From NCBI RefSeq assembly GCF_034043675.1, contig NZ_JAXCLA010000004.1, forward strand, positions 248,001-312,000: a stretch of DNA of 64,000 bases. Reading direction: 5' to 3'. Within the stretch, counting starts at the first letter, position 1. The number at the start of each line of letters is the position of its first letter. Positions 35,700 through 44,581 of this stretch are shown here, one piece after another. Origin of the DNA: KK5 sp034043675. Its GTDB lineage: Bacteria; Pseudomonadota; Gammaproteobacteria; Burkholderiales; Burkholderiaceae_C. The notes under the pieces are model-generated. The model did no database searches. It was not told the origin of the DNA and saw only the letters and a list, made by a program, of their open reading frames with translations. Both the position numbers and the translations under genes were made by a program.

Positions 35700-37738
35700 A
35701 ATTCGGCAGCAGTCTTCGGCAGCTCGGGCGCGAGGCGCGGGACACGCTGTTCCTGCTGGCCGCCATTGCCGCGATCGCCCTGCCCCACGCGCAGCACCTG
35801 CCGCTGTGGGCCAGCGCGATCGTCGTGCTGGTGCTGGGCTGGCGCGGCCTGCTGGCCTGGCGTGGCGATCCGCTGCCGGGGCGGATCATCGTCGTCGCCG
35901 TGGTGGCGGCCTGCATCGCGCTGACGGCGCTGACCTACCGCAGCCTGATCACGCGCGAGGCCGGCATCACCCTGGTCGTGATGCTGCTGGCGCTGAAGAC
36001 GCTGGAGCTGCGCGCGCGGCGCGACGCCTTCGTCGTGTTCTTCCTCGGCTTCTTCCTGGTGCTGACGCACTTCCTGTATTCGCAGTCGCTGCTGTCGGCG
36101 CTGTGGATGCTGGGCGCCGTGTGGGCGCTGCTGACCTCGGTCGTGCTGGCGCAGATGCCGGTGGGCCTGCCGAGCCTGGCGCTGGCCGCCCGACAGGCAG
36201 CACGCACCACGACGCTGGGCCTGCCGGCGATGCTGCTGCTGTTCGCGCTGTTCCCGCGCATCGCGCCGCTGTGGGGCGTGCCATCGGACATCGTCGGGCG
36301 CACCGGGCTGTCGAACCAGCTGGACTTCGGCGGCATGTCCGAGATCGCCAACGACGACAGCATCGCGATGCGGCTGCGCTTCAATGGCGGCGCGCGCCCG
36401 CCGCTGAAGACGCTGTACTTCCGCGGGCCGGTGTTGTCGCGCTTCGACGGACGCACCTGGCGCCCGGCGGACGAGACGCCGGCACGGCCGCCGGCGATCG
36501 AGCCGCGCGGCACGGCAATCCGTTACGAGGTGACGATGGAGCCGCTGCGCATCCGCGTGCTGCCGCTGCTGGAGATGAGCCCGCAGGCGGTCGGTACGCA
36601 ACTGTCCATCGACGCGCTGACGCTGCGCCGCGAGGCCGACCTGCGCTGGTCCGCGCCGCGGCCGATCACCGAGCGGCTGCGCCTGAATGCCGAGGCCTAT
36701 GCCGACTATCGCGTCGGCACCTCGCTGCCGCCATCGACGCGCGCCGCCAACCTCGACCTGCCGCGCGGCCGCAACCCGCGTACGCTGGCCTGGGCCGCGG
36801 CGCTGCGTGCGGAGCCGCGCTTCGCCGAGCTCGCCGACGACGCCCGCCCGCCCGCGCTGGCTCAGGCCGTGATGCAGCACATCGCTGCCGGCGACTTCAC
36901 CTACACCTTGTCGCCGGGCCGCTATGGCGAGACCTCGCCGGATGTGATCGACGAGTTCTGGATCGACCGGCGCCTGGGCTTCTGCGAGCACTTCGCCGCC
37001 GCCTTCGTCGTGGTGATGCGCGCGATGGGTGTGCCGGCGCGCATCGTCACCGGCTTCCAGGGCGTCGACCCGCTCGAGCAGGATGGCTGGTGGATCGTGC
37101 GCAACAGCAATGCCCACGCCTGGGCCGAGTACTGGGTCGAAGGCCGCGGCTGGCTGCGCGCGGATCCGACGGCTGCCGTCGCGCCGGAACGGGTGGAATT
37201 CAGCCGCGCGCTGCGCCCGGCGCCCAGCGCGTTGGAGCAACTGAGCCCAGCACTGTGGACGCAGCTGCGCCAGGGTTGGGAGATCCTGGACAACCGCTGG
37301 CAGCAGCTGGTGCTGAACTACTCGCGGCAGGACCAGTTTGACCTGCTGAAGCGGCTGGGCTTCTCGCAGCCGGACTGGAGCGCGCTCGGCCAGGTGGGTG
37401 CCGGCGTGATCGCAGTGCTGACACTGATCGGCAGCGCCTGGACGCTGCGGCAGGCGCGCCCGCACGACGCCTGGTCGCGCCAGCGCGCGACGGTGCTGCG
37501 GGAGCTGCGCGCGCTCGGCGTGCCGGCCGCCGCGCATCAGGCGCCCGCGCGCTGGGCGGCGTTGCTGGATGAGCGCTTCGGCGCACGGGCGGCACCGGCC
37601 GGCTCGCTGCTGCGATCTCTGGAACTTCAGCGTTACGCACCAGCACAAGCCACCACCGCGCCGGGCTGGCGCGAGCGCCGCCGCTGGCTGCGGGAGTTCC
37701 GCAGCGCAGGACGTATGCTGCGCAGGAATCCACCGTAG
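35696..37738 (+). CDS. DUF3488/transglutaminase-like membrane protein
   Basis: A 680-residue protein starting at GTG 35696, which overlaps the DUF58 stop as GTGA; an in-frame ATG at 35657 is an alternative. The N-terminal part (about 15-200) has six to seven membrane helices (DUF3488). A large periplasmic transglutaminase-like core follows: RLGFCEHFAAAF with the catalytic Cys, NSNAHAWAEYWV with the His, and WLRADPTAAV with the Asp. A further helix (about 560-580) and a basic tail close it. It may cross-link or cleave envelope proteins; the substrate is unknown. Confidence 0.9.
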   Translation: MKFGSSLRQLGREARDTLFLLAAIAAIALPHAQHLPLWASAIVVLVLGWRGLLAWRGDPLPGRIIVVAVVAACIALTALTYRSLITREAGITLVVMLLALKTLELRARRDAFVVFFLGFFLVLTHFLYSQSLLSALWMLGAVWALLTSVVLAQMPVGLPSLALAARQAARTTTLGLPAMLLLFALFPRIAPLWGVPSDIVGRTGLSNQLDFGGMSEIANDDSIAMRLRFNGGARPPLKTLYFRGPVLSRFDGRTWRPADETPARPPAIEPRGTAIRYEVTMEPLRIRVLPLLEMSPQAVGTQLSIDALTLRREADLRWSAPRPITERLRLNAEAYADYRVGTSLPPSTRAANLDLPRGRNPRTLAWAAALRAEPRFAELADDARPPALAQAVMQHIAAGDFTYTLSPGRYGETSPDVIDEFWIDRRLGFCEHFAAAFVVVMRAMGVPARIVTGFQGVDPLEQDGWWIVRNSNAHAWAEYWVEGRGWLRADPTAAVAPERVEFSRALRPAPSALEQLSPALWTQLRQGWEILDNRWQQLVLNYSRQDQFDLLKRLGFSQPDWSALGQVGAGVIAVLTLIGSAWTLRQARPHDAWSRQRATVLRELRALGVPAAAHQAPARWAALLDERFGARAAPAGSLLRSLELQRYAPAQATTAPGWRERRRWLREFRSAGRMLRRNPP

Positions 37739-37752
37739 TTGCCGCCGCCTCG

Positions 37753-38844
37753 ATGCCGTTCCCGTCTCGAATCGCCACCCTACTCCTCCTCTCCGCAGCC
37801 ATCTCGCTGCCCGTCCAGGCTGCCGAACACCGCAAGACCCATCGCACGCCCGCAAAGAAGGCCGCAAGCGCTGCGCCGCGCGACAAGCCCGGCCACGCCT
37901 TCGGCCCGCGCGAGGACATGATGCGCTACGCGGCCGAACTCGCCGCAGCGCAGGGCTGGGACGCGGCCGAGTTGCAGGGGCAACTGGCGCAGGCGCAGTC
38001 GCTGCCGGTCGTGCAGCGGCTGATCATGCCGGCACCCAGCGGCGCGGCGAAGGACTGGGCGGCCTACCGCGCCCGTTTCGTCGAGCCGCGGCGGCTGCAG
38101 GCGGGCCTGGCCTTCTGGGCCGAGAACGAGGCGGCGCTCGCGCAGGCCGAGCAGCGATTCGGCGTGCCGGCCGAGGTGATTGCCGGCCTGATCGGCGTCG
38201 AGACCTTCTACGGCCGCATCATGGGCGGCTTCCGCGTCGTCGACGCGCTGGCCACGCTGGCCTTCGATTTCCCCACGGGCCGCAGCGACCGCAGCGAGTT
38301 CTTCCGCGGCGAGCTGACGGAGTTCCTGAAGCTGTGCCGGCGCGAGCACCTTGATCCGTTCTCAGTCAAGGGCTCCTACGCCGGCGCGATGGGCCTGCCG
38401 CAGTTCATGCCGGGCAGCTGGAACCGCTATGCGATCGACTTCAACGGCGACGGCCACGTCGACCTGGTCGCCGAGCCGGCCGATGCGATCGGCAGCGTGG
38501 CGAACTACCTGGCCGAGCATGGTTGGAAGCGCGACATGCCGGTGAGCTACACGATCTCGGCGCCCACCGGCGGCATGCCGGCGCAGTTACTGCTGCCGGA
38601 CATCAAGCCCACTTTCGGCAGCGCCGAGCTGCAGGCAGCGGGACTGGCGCTGCCCGACGTGGCGCGCGAGCACCTCGGCCCGCTGGCCGTCGTCGAGCTG
38701 CAGAACGGCGCCAAACAGCGGCCGACCTACGTGCTCGGCACCGAGAACTTCTACACCCTGACGCGTTACAACTGGTCGGCCTACTACGCGATGGCCGTCG
38801 TCGAGCTCGGCCGCAGCCTGGCGGCGTTGCGCGCGGCCCGCTGA
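37753..38844 (+). CDS. mltB: Lytic murein transglycosylase B
   Basis: A 363-residue MltB-family peptidoglycan lyase. A signal peptide (1-23) ends in VQAA without a lipobox, so it is a soluble periplasmic form. The catalytic Glu150 lies in LIGVETFYGRIMGG. Family motifs GSYAGAMGLPQFMPGSWNRY and DFNGDGHVDL follow, and the protein ends with YNWSAYYAMAVVELG. It begins 14 bases after the transglutaminase gene and may belong to the same transcript, linking that cluster to envelope work. Confidence 0.94.
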   Translation: MPFPSRIATLLLLSAAISLPVQAAEHRKTHRTPAKKAASAAPRDKPGHAFGPREDMMRYAAELAAAQGWDAAELQGQLAQAQSLPVVQRLIMPAPSGAAKDWAAYRARFVEPRRLQAGLAFWAENEAALAQAEQRFGVPAEVIAGLIGVETFYGRIMGGFRVVDALATLAFDFPTGRSDRSEFFRGELTEFLKLCRREHLDPFSVKGSYAGAMGLPQFMPGSWNRYAIDFNGDGHVDLVAEPADAIGSVANYLAEHGWKRDMPVSYTISAPTGGMPAQLLLPDIKPTFGSAELQAAGLALPDVAREHLGPLAVVELQNGAKQRPTYVLGTENFYTLTRYNWSAYYAMAVVELGRSLAALRAAR

Positions 38845-38923
38845 ACGGTCACGGCCGAAGCCCGCCCGGATTGCCTTACAGTCGGCGCTAACGCTCCAGG
38901 CGAGCGCAGTGGGGAGCTAGCGC

Positions 38924-40540
38924 ATGGCGGCAGTTCAGCCGAAGCCCACTTCGGCCCTGAAGGTCCTCGTCGTCGACGATCAGCAGCAGGTGCGGCAGAT
39001 CATTCGCGAGTCGCTGTATCGGCTCGGCATCAAGAGCGTCGTGATGGCGGCGAATGCAGCGGACGCGATCCGCGCGATGAAGAGCGACCAGATCGACCTC
39101 GTCCTCAGCGATTACAACCTCGGCGAGGGCACGGATGGCCAGCAACTGCTGGAGGCCGCGCGCAGCGGCCGCCTGCTGACGCCGGTCGTGCCCTGGATCT
39201 TCATCACGGCCAACTCGCTGAAGGCCGACATCCTGGCCGCCGGCGACTACATGCCGGACGGCTACATCGTCAAGCCGTTCACCGACCAGCTGCTGTCGCG
39301 CTACATCGAGTCGCTGTCGGCCCGCAAGCAGGCGCTGGCGCCGCTGCTGATGGCCGTCGACTCGCGGCGCTGGGACTATGTGCTGGCAGTGGCGGATGCA
39401 TATTCGCAACGCAGCGACGCGCTCAGCGTGGAAGGGCACCGCCAGAAGGCGCACGCGCTGATGCGCCTGGCTCGTTTCGAGGAGGCACACGCCCTCTACG
39501 AGCAGATGCTCTCGATGAATTCCGAGCTGGCCTGGGCGCAGCTCGGCCGCGCGCAGGCGCTGCGAGCGCAGGGCCAGGCAGCCGAGGCGCAGAAGCTGCT
39601 GAAGCGATTGACGATCGACCAGCCCTCCTACGCCGCGGCCTACGACACGCTGATGGAAATCACCGAAGACGCCGGCGACGAGGCCCAGACGCTGGACCTG
39701 GCGCGCAAGATCGCTGACCTCGTGCCAAACGCGAAGCGCAAGCTCAAGCTCGGCGCGGTGGCCCTGGTCGTCGGCGAGAACGAACTGGCGATCAAGGCGC
39801 TGGAGACGGCCGTCGCCAAGAGCCGGTATGCCGTCACCCCGACGCCGAACGAGCCGCTGCTGCTGAGCCAGGCGCTGGTCAACGGCGGAGAGGCCCAGAG
39901 GGCCCTGACGCTCGCCGGTGAAACCGCCAAGCGTTTTCCGGACCAGACGAGCACTCAGTTCCTCACCAAGGCGCTGAGCGCGCAAGCGCAGAGCAAGCTC
40001 GGCAACGAGGCCGCCGCGACCGCACTGATGGACGAGCTGAAGAGCCACGCGGACGAGGTGAATCTGGATGAGAACGGCAAGCTGGTGCTGGCGAAGGCGG
40101 CTTTGGCGGCCGGTCAGGATGAGTTCGGCCAGCAGCTGATCATCGAGGTGGCGCGCAACAACAGCGACCGGCCGATGATGCTGGCCGCCGCGATGCGCGC
40201 CGCCGCGGGCTCGGCGAAGGAAGCCGAATGCCGTGACCAGGTGGCCGCCGCCGGCAAGGTGCTGGAGGGCACGCTGCAACAGTTGCAGGCGGCCAAGCGC
40301 AGCGGCGATCTGGCCAGGGCGCTCACCGTGGGCGAGGAAGCGCTGTCGATGTCGCCGCAGCACTTCACGGTGCAGATCGAACTGTGCACGCTGCACCTGA
40401 TCGCGATGAAGCGCAGCGATGACGGTACACACGCGGACCGCGCTCGCGAGTTGCTGACCCGGCTGGAAGGCATCAACCCCGACCATGATCGGGTGGCCGC
40501 TGCGCGCCGCTTCTTCCGCGAGCGAGTGGGCGCGCTCTGA
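38924..40540 (+). CDS. Response regulator with TPR repeats
   Basis: A 538-residue protein. The receiver domain (about 12-130) has Asp18-Asp19, phosphoryl Asp63 in LVLSDYNLG, and Lys117 in YIVKPF. The rest is helical with tetratricopeptide-like repeats (about 145-510, for example LMRLARFEEAHALYEQML). There is no DNA-binding or enzymatic output, so output is probably through protein contacts. GGGGAG lies about ten bases before the ATG. Its stop overlaps the start of the small kinase by one base (TGATG), indicating a matched pair. Confidence 0.88.
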   Translation: MAAVQPKPTSALKVLVVDDQQQVRQIIRESLYRLGIKSVVMAANAADAIRAMKSDQIDLVLSDYNLGEGTDGQQLLEAARSGRLLTPVVPWIFITANSLKADILAAGDYMPDGYIVKPFTDQLLSRYIESLSARKQALAPLLMAVDSRRWDYVLAVADAYSQRSDALSVEGHRQKAHALMRLARFEEAHALYEQMLSMNSELAWAQLGRAQALRAQGQAAEAQKLLKRLTIDQPSYAAAYDTLMEITEDAGDEAQTLDLARKIADLVPNAKRKLKLGAVALVVGENELAIKALETAVAKSRYAVTPTPNEPLLLSQALVNGGEAQRALTLAGETAKRFPDQTSTQFLTKALSAQAQSKLGNEAAATALMDELKSHADEVNLDENGKLVLAKAALAAGQDEFGQQLIIEVARNNSDRPMMLAAAMRAAAGSAKEAECRDQVAAAGKVLEGTLQQLQAAKRSGDLARALTVGEEALSMSPQHFTVQIELCTLHLIAMKRSDDGTHADRARELLTRLEGINPDHDRVAAARRFFRERVGAL

Positions 40541-41181
40541 TGGCCGACGAGTCCATGCTCGCGGCGCAGCTCGATGCCGCGGTGATCCACGACCTGAAGA
40601 ACCGCCTCGCCATACTCGACAGCGAACTGGCGACCTTGAACGAGCAGGATCTGCCGCCCGAGGCTCGCCGCCACGCGCTGTCCGCGCGGGAACAGGCCAG
40701 CACCGTCACTCACAAGCTGGTCGAGTACCTGACCTTGCGCCGCGCCGCCGCGCCCGGGGGCCTGCGCGCCGATACGCAGGAGGACACGCCGGCGCTGCTA
40801 CTTGAGGAACTGCAGGCCGATGCGCTCTCGCTGGCCGGCGGTCGCGTCGAGGTGCTGGTGGATGCCGCGGGCGCGCCGGGCTTCTGGTTCTACGACCGTT
40901 ACCTGGTGCTGCTGGCGCTCGACTCGGCGCTGTACAACGCACTGCGCTTCGCCCGCAGCCGAATCACGCTGGGCGCGAGCGCCACGGCCGGCGGCATCTG
41001 CTTTTCCATCCGCGACGACGGGCCGGGCGTCCAGGCCATGCCAGGCGCCAGTTCGACGGGGCTGGGCCTGCGCGTCTGCGAAGCGGTGGCCGCGGCGCAC
41101 CGAAATCGAGGCCTCAAGGGCCATTGCACGCTTCGCAGCGAGCGCGATGGCGGAGCGGTGTTCGAGTTGCACCTGCCCTGA
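40540..41181 (+). CDS. Small cytosolic sensor histidine kinase
   Basis: A 213-residue kinase with no membrane or sensory domain. The phospho-accepting His17 is in VIHDLKNRL, near the N-terminus. The ATPase has N-box Asn133 (ALYNALRFA), the G1 box DDGPGV (159-164) and GLGL (174-177). It lies one base into the REC-TPR gene stop, so it is probably that protein's partner. An input must come from another protein or a bound ligand. Confidence 0.85.
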   Translation: MADESMLAAQLDAAVIHDLKNRLAILDSELATLNEQDLPPEARRHALSAREQASTVTHKLVEYLTLRRAAAPGGLRADTQEDTPALLLEELQADALSLAGGRVEVLVDAAGAPGFWFYDRYLVLLALDSALYNALRFARSRITLGASATAGGICFSIRDDGPGVQAMPGASSTGLGLRVCEAVAAAHRNRGLKGHCTLRSERDGGAVFELHLP

Positions 41182-41189
41182 ACGGGCAG
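41173..41189. terminator. Hairpin between convergent genes
   Basis: CTGCCC (41173-41178) and GGGCAG (41184-41189) pair around a five-base loop that includes the kinase stop codon. There is no T-run on either side, so termination would be weak or factor-assisted. Confidence 0.3.
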
Positions 41190-41199
41190 CGCGGTGCCG

Positions 41200-41499
41200 T
41201 CAGGCGTGAATGTCGAGCATCGAGCCTTCGGTGTGCAACTGGGTCTGCAGCACGCGGAGGTTCGCAACGTAGGCGTAGGTGGCGGACTGCTGCTCGACGA
41301 TCTCGTTCGAGGCTTCTACCGGCTGGTTCACGACCTGGGTCGTGGTGCTGACGCCGCCGCCGAGCACGCTGCTCTGGTCGACCTGCTCACGCTGCGCGTT
41401 ATTGCCGGTCGACAGCCGCGCGATATTGCTCGCCGACGCGCGCAGACGCTCGTTGGCGGCCGAAATGCCGGAAAGCGCGGTGGACAGGTCGGGAGACAT
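41200..41499 (-). CDS. Flagellar rod/hook-like small protein
   Basis: A 99-residue protein resembling the ends of flagellar rod and hook proteins joined without a middle. The N-terminus STALSGISAANERLRASASN matches the basal-body rod motif (ALSG...A.NIA). The C-terminus VNQPVEASNEIVEQQSATYA then VANLRVLQTQ matches the FlgC/FlgE C-terminal helix. It is shorter than FlgB or FlgC (about 130 residues). I start it at ATG 41499; a TTG at 41559 would add 20 residues. No flagellar operon is nearby, so it may be an orphan paralogue. The function is uncertain. Confidence 0.65.
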   Translation of the reverse strand: MSPDLSTALSGISAANERLRASASNIARLSTGNNAQREQVDQSSVLGGGVSTTTQVVNQPVEASNEIVEQQSATYAYVANLRVLQTQLHTEGSMLDIHA

Positions 41500-41590
41500 G
41501 CCCCGACTATCGCCTAAATCAGCTTCAAACGGGGGAACTGGGGGAGAAAAATCCGTCAATTCTTCGCACCAGAACCGGCTGGATACCTGC

Positions 41591-42553
41591 CTAACCGGCC
41601 AATTCCTCGTATCCGCCCGAGGAAACGAACACCCGCACGCTGTCGCCGCCGGCCGCTTTCGCCTCAGCGCAGGCCAGTTCGGCGGCGCCCATCACGGCGT
41701 CGACGGTCTCCAGCGTCTCCTGCAGCTGAACGACGCCGATGCAGGCCTTGACGCGCGTGCGGTGCAGGCCCCAGCGCAGCCGGTAGCCGGCCACGGCCGA
41801 GCGCATCTTCTCGGCGACGATCTGCGCATAGTGCAGATCGCAGTTCGGCAGCAGCACGGCGAAGCGATCTTCTTCCAGCCGCGAGACCAGGTCGGACGCG
41901 CGGACCTTGGTGATCAGCAACTGGCCCAGCCCGTAGAGGAAATGGTCGCCGACCTCGGTGCCCATCGCGCGGATCACCTCGCCGAACTTGTCCACATCCA
42001 CCCACAGCACCGACACCGGTTCCAGGCGCCGGCTGCCGACGTGAGTGGACAGGCGCCGTTCGAATTCGCGGCGGTTGGCCAACTCGGTCAGCGCGTCATG
42101 CTTGGCGGTCCAGGTCGGCGCGAGCCGGGCCTGGCGGGCAACGGTCACGTCGTCGACGATCCAGAAGGTTTCGCCGGCCGGCTCGTTCCAGTCCAGCGGG
42201 CTGATCTGCAAGCGGCCCCAGAAACGGAAACGGTCACTGCGCACGCATTCGATTTCCTCGTCGAAAGGACGACCGGCCGCGAAGGCGGCAGCCGTGCGCT
42301 CCAGCAATCCAGCATGCGCGGCATCGGAGACAAGCACGCTGCGAATCTCGCGGCCAACCAGTTCGCCCCCGCCCTCTTCATCGCCATGACCGAACAGGTG
42401 GTTCAGAGGATCGCTGACCAGCGCGAAACGCCCCTCGCGGACGAAGCCCATGGCGGTCGGCGCTCGGGTCAGCACGGCCTGCATGCGGTCCTGCATCTTG
42501 GTCTGTACCGACTCCGCGGTCTCGTTCGGTTCGGGCGGCATTGCTTGCTGCAT
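41591..42553 (-). CDS. PAS-like plus degenerate GGDEF protein
   Basis: A 320-residue protein with no membrane helix. Residues about 25-145 look like a PAS sensor (PTAMGFVREGRFALVSDPLN, then FWGRLQISPLDW). Residues about 150-315 have a GGDEF fold (HDALTELANRREFERRL, then VSVLWVDVDKFGEVI), but the active-site loop reads EEDRF (227-231) in place of GGDEF. It probably does not make c-di-GMP and may act as a binding or sensing protein. It is monocistronic between the rod-like gene and the ligase gene. Confidence 0.82.
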   Translation of the reverse strand: MQQAMPPEPNETAESVQTKMQDRMQAVLTRAPTAMGFVREGRFALVSDPLNHLFGHGDEEGGGELVGREIRSVLVSDAAHAGLLERTAAAFAAGRPFDEEIECVRSDRFRFWGRLQISPLDWNEPAGETFWIVDDVTVARQARLAPTWTAKHDALTELANRREFERRLSTHVGSRRLEPVSVLWVDVDKFGEVIRAMGTEVGDHFLYGLGQLLITKVRASDLVSRLEEDRFAVLLPNCDLHYAQIVAEKMRSAVAGYRLRWGLHRTRVKACIGVVQLQETLETVDAVMGAAELACAEAKAAGGDSVRVFVSSGGYEELAG

Positions 42554-42635
42554 CAGCTTCTCCTGGGACAGTTGCGACTATGGCAGGTGTCCAAGACTAA
42601 GGCTACACAGAAAACCCGAAACGACGTCTCGCGCG

Positions 42636-43502
42636 TCAGGACTCGGACTGCCGCAGGAAGCTTGCGAAGCGCGGCAGTCCGCTGCTCGTCAGTCCGCGAT
42701 AGCGGTAGGTGATGGTTGCCCCTACCGGCGGCGGCGAGCGGCGCTGCGCCTCGCTGAAACCGGTGCCGATCCGGAAGGTCCTGCCAGCAGCGTTGCGCAC
42801 CAGCAAGGCGCCCATCAGGCCGTGGAAGCGTCCTTCGCCCGGTTCATGCGCGATGACGACCGCCTCGTCGTCATCCTGCGGTTTCAGCTTCAGCAACGCC
42901 GGACTGCGTCCGCTGAGATAGGGTGCGGAGGCCTCGTGAAGCACTAGTCCTTCGCCGCCGCCGCGCACCGTGTCGGCGAGGCGCGCATCGAGCTGATGAC
43001 GATCACCGACGCGTACCTGCTCGACCACGCGCAGGCCCGGCCAGATCGGGCTCGCCAGCAGTTCGCGCAGCGCGGCGTAGCGTTGCTCGAAGCTGCCAGG
43101 CGCCGCGGGCAGCTCGAAGACCATGTAGTGCAATTGCGCCCACTCGGCCGCCCGCGGCTCGGCGCGGCGCACGGCGGCGGAGGTTTCTTCGAAGCGGCCA
43201 CGGCCCATCCAGAGCTCGCCGTCCAGCGCCTTTGCCGGCAACTGCGCGGCAATATCCGCCGGCACCGCGATGGGCTGCCCCTGGCGCGTCCACATGTGCT
43301 GGCCATCCCAGTAAGCACGCACGCCGTCGAACTTCTCGCTGACGAGGTAGCGGCTCACGTCCAGGTCATCGGGTGCCTTCTGCGCCAGAAGCAGCGCGGG
43401 CTCGGCGCCCTTTTTGGCCAGCGCGCTCCGTGAAAACAGCGACGCCGCGAAGGCGCCGGCCGTCAGCAATGCTGCCGCGCTTGTGAACTGGCGTTTGCGC
43501 AT
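42636..43502 (-). CDS. Exported ATP-dependent DNA ligase (LigE-like)
   Basis: A 288-residue minimal ligase. Motif I, SEKFDGVRAYW, contains the lysine that takes AMP. Later nucleotidyltransferase motifs are LDGELWMGRGRFEE, GGGEGLVLH and LLKLKP, and the OB domain ends the protein. The N-terminus is a signal peptide (about 1-29, MRKRQFTSAAALLTAGAFAA to SALA) whose KRQFT resembles a twin-arginine signal. The start is ATG 43502 with GAGGAG seven bases upstream; the ATG at 43520 overlaps that site. Related periplasmic ligases are thought to seal incoming DNA, but the role is not settled. Confidence 0.88.
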   Translation of the reverse strand: MRKRQFTSAAALLTAGAFAASLFSRSALAKKGAEPALLLAQKAPDDLDVSRYLVSEKFDGVRAYWDGQHMWTRQGQPIAVPADIAAQLPAKALDGELWMGRGRFEETSAAVRRAEPRAAEWAQLHYMVFELPAAPGSFEQRYAALRELLASPIWPGLRVVEQVRVGDRHQLDARLADTVRGGGEGLVLHEASAPYLSGRSPALLKLKPQDDDEAVVIAHEPGEGRFHGLMGALLVRNAAGRTFRIGTGFSEAQRRSPPPVGATITYRYRGLTSSGLPRFASFLRQSES

Positions 43503-43568
43503 ATTGAAGCTCCTCGACATCTGTGCTGGATGCGAGGAATTCTGTGCAGCGTGCGGCGCGTACGGGCG

Positions 43569-43601
43569 TAAAAAACCCCGTCCGGCATCGCCAGAACGGG
43601 G
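43569..43601 (-). terminator. Intrinsic terminator of ompA
   Basis: On the minus strand a CCCCGT/ACGGGG stem (43601-43596 with 43581-43576), extended by further G-C pairs in the loop, is followed by a run of seven T (43575-43569). It lies 45 bases past the ompA stop and is a canonical strong terminator. Confidence 0.85.
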
Positions 43602-43646
43602 CTTGACGAACGGGCGGCGGTAAGGCCGCCCGGCGTCTTGCGCAAC

Positions 43647-44309
43647 TTACTTGTTGCGCGTACCAACCACCTCGATCTCGACGCGACGGTTCTTCGCGCG
43701 GCCTTCGGCGGTCTTGTTGTCGGCGACCGGCTGCTTCTCGCCCTTGCCTTCGGTGTAGACGCGATTCTTCTCGACGCCCTTGCTCACCAGATAGGCCTTG
43801 ACGGCTTCAGCGCGACGCACCGACAGCTTCTGGTTGTAGGCATCCGTGCCAACGGAGTCGGTGTGACCCACGGCAATGATGACTTCCAGAGCGATGCCAC
43901 CGGTCTTGGAGACCAGGTCATCCAGCTTGGCGATGCCTTCGGGCTTCAGAACAGACTTGTCGAAGTCGAAGAACGCATCAGCGGCGAAGGTAACCTTCTC
44001 GCTGACCGGCGCCGGGGGCGGCGGCGGGGGCTTCGGAGCTTCGACCGGAGCGGCCGGCGGCGGAGCGACCGGAGTCGGTGCCGGCTCGGCCTTCGGAGCC
44101 GGCTTGATCTCGCCGTCGCAACCCGGAGCAGCCGTGGCCGGCGTCCAGAAGGCGTCGCGCCAGCACAGTTCGTTGGTACCGTTCTTCCAGACGGTGCCAT
44201 CGGTCGAGCGCCAGTTATCGATAGTCTGCTGCGCAAATGCGCCCGACGCTGCGAGAGCAGCGGCGGCAGCGACGGAAGCAAGCGTCGCCACGCGGGTCAG
44301 TTTCTTCAT
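43647..44309 (-). CDS. ompA: OmpA family outer-membrane protein
   Basis: A 220-residue OmpA-like protein without a beta-barrel domain. A signal peptide (1-26, ending FAQQ) is followed by a short Cys-containing segment (NELCWRDAF, then APGCDGE), a proline-rich linker with a run of prolines (about 75-103), and the OmpA peptidoglycan-binding domain (FFDFDKSVLKPEGIAKLDDL, GHTDSVGTDAYN, LSVRRAEAVKAYL, NRRVEIEVVG). The two cysteines may form a disulfide. It anchors the outer membrane to the wall. The ATG at 44309 has AGAGGAG upstream, and a leader ORF ends just before that site. Confidence 0.93.
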   Translation of the reverse strand: MKKLTRVATLASVAAAAALAASGAFAQQTIDNWRSTDGTVWKNGTNELCWRDAFWTPATAAPGCDGEIKPAPKAEPAPTPVAPPPAAPVEAPKPPPPPPAPVSEKVTFAADAFFDFDKSVLKPEGIAKLDDLVSKTGGIALEVIIAVGHTDSVGTDAYNQKLSVRRAEAVKAYLVSKGVEKNRVYTEGKGEKQPVADNKTAEGRAKNRRVEIEVVGTRNK

Positions 44310-44320
44310 TGATTCTCCTC

Positions 44321-44395
44321 TCAAGGATGGCTGCAGTTGCCCTGCGAGTGTCCAGGTACCAAAACCTTCGGAGACTTCCGACGAAACATTTTCAT
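44321..44395 (-). CDS. Putative 24-residue leader ORF of ompA
   Basis: A 25-codon ORF (starts MKMFRRKSPKVLVPGH, ends NCSHP) with AGGAG eight bases before its ATG. Its TGA ends 11 bases before the ompA ATG, immediately ahead of the ompA ribosome binding site. Ribosomes ending here could expose or reload at ompA. The product is basic and has no recognised family. Translation is inferred. Confidence 0.45.
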   Translation of the reverse strand: MKMFRRKSPKVLVPGHSQGNCSHP

Positions 44396-44581
44396 ACGGG
44401 TTTCTCCTAGGGACTCATCGATTGTGCCACGGGGGCACGGAGCGGCTTGCATTGTGGCGGTGCAGCGTGACGCTCTTGCGGCGGCTGTTGCTCGGCTGCT
44501 ACAGCAGCGTGGCCCTAGAATGACGAGCTTGCCCTAAACGACGCAGTTGCGCCCGCAACCGCGCGAACCTCGCACGATCGC

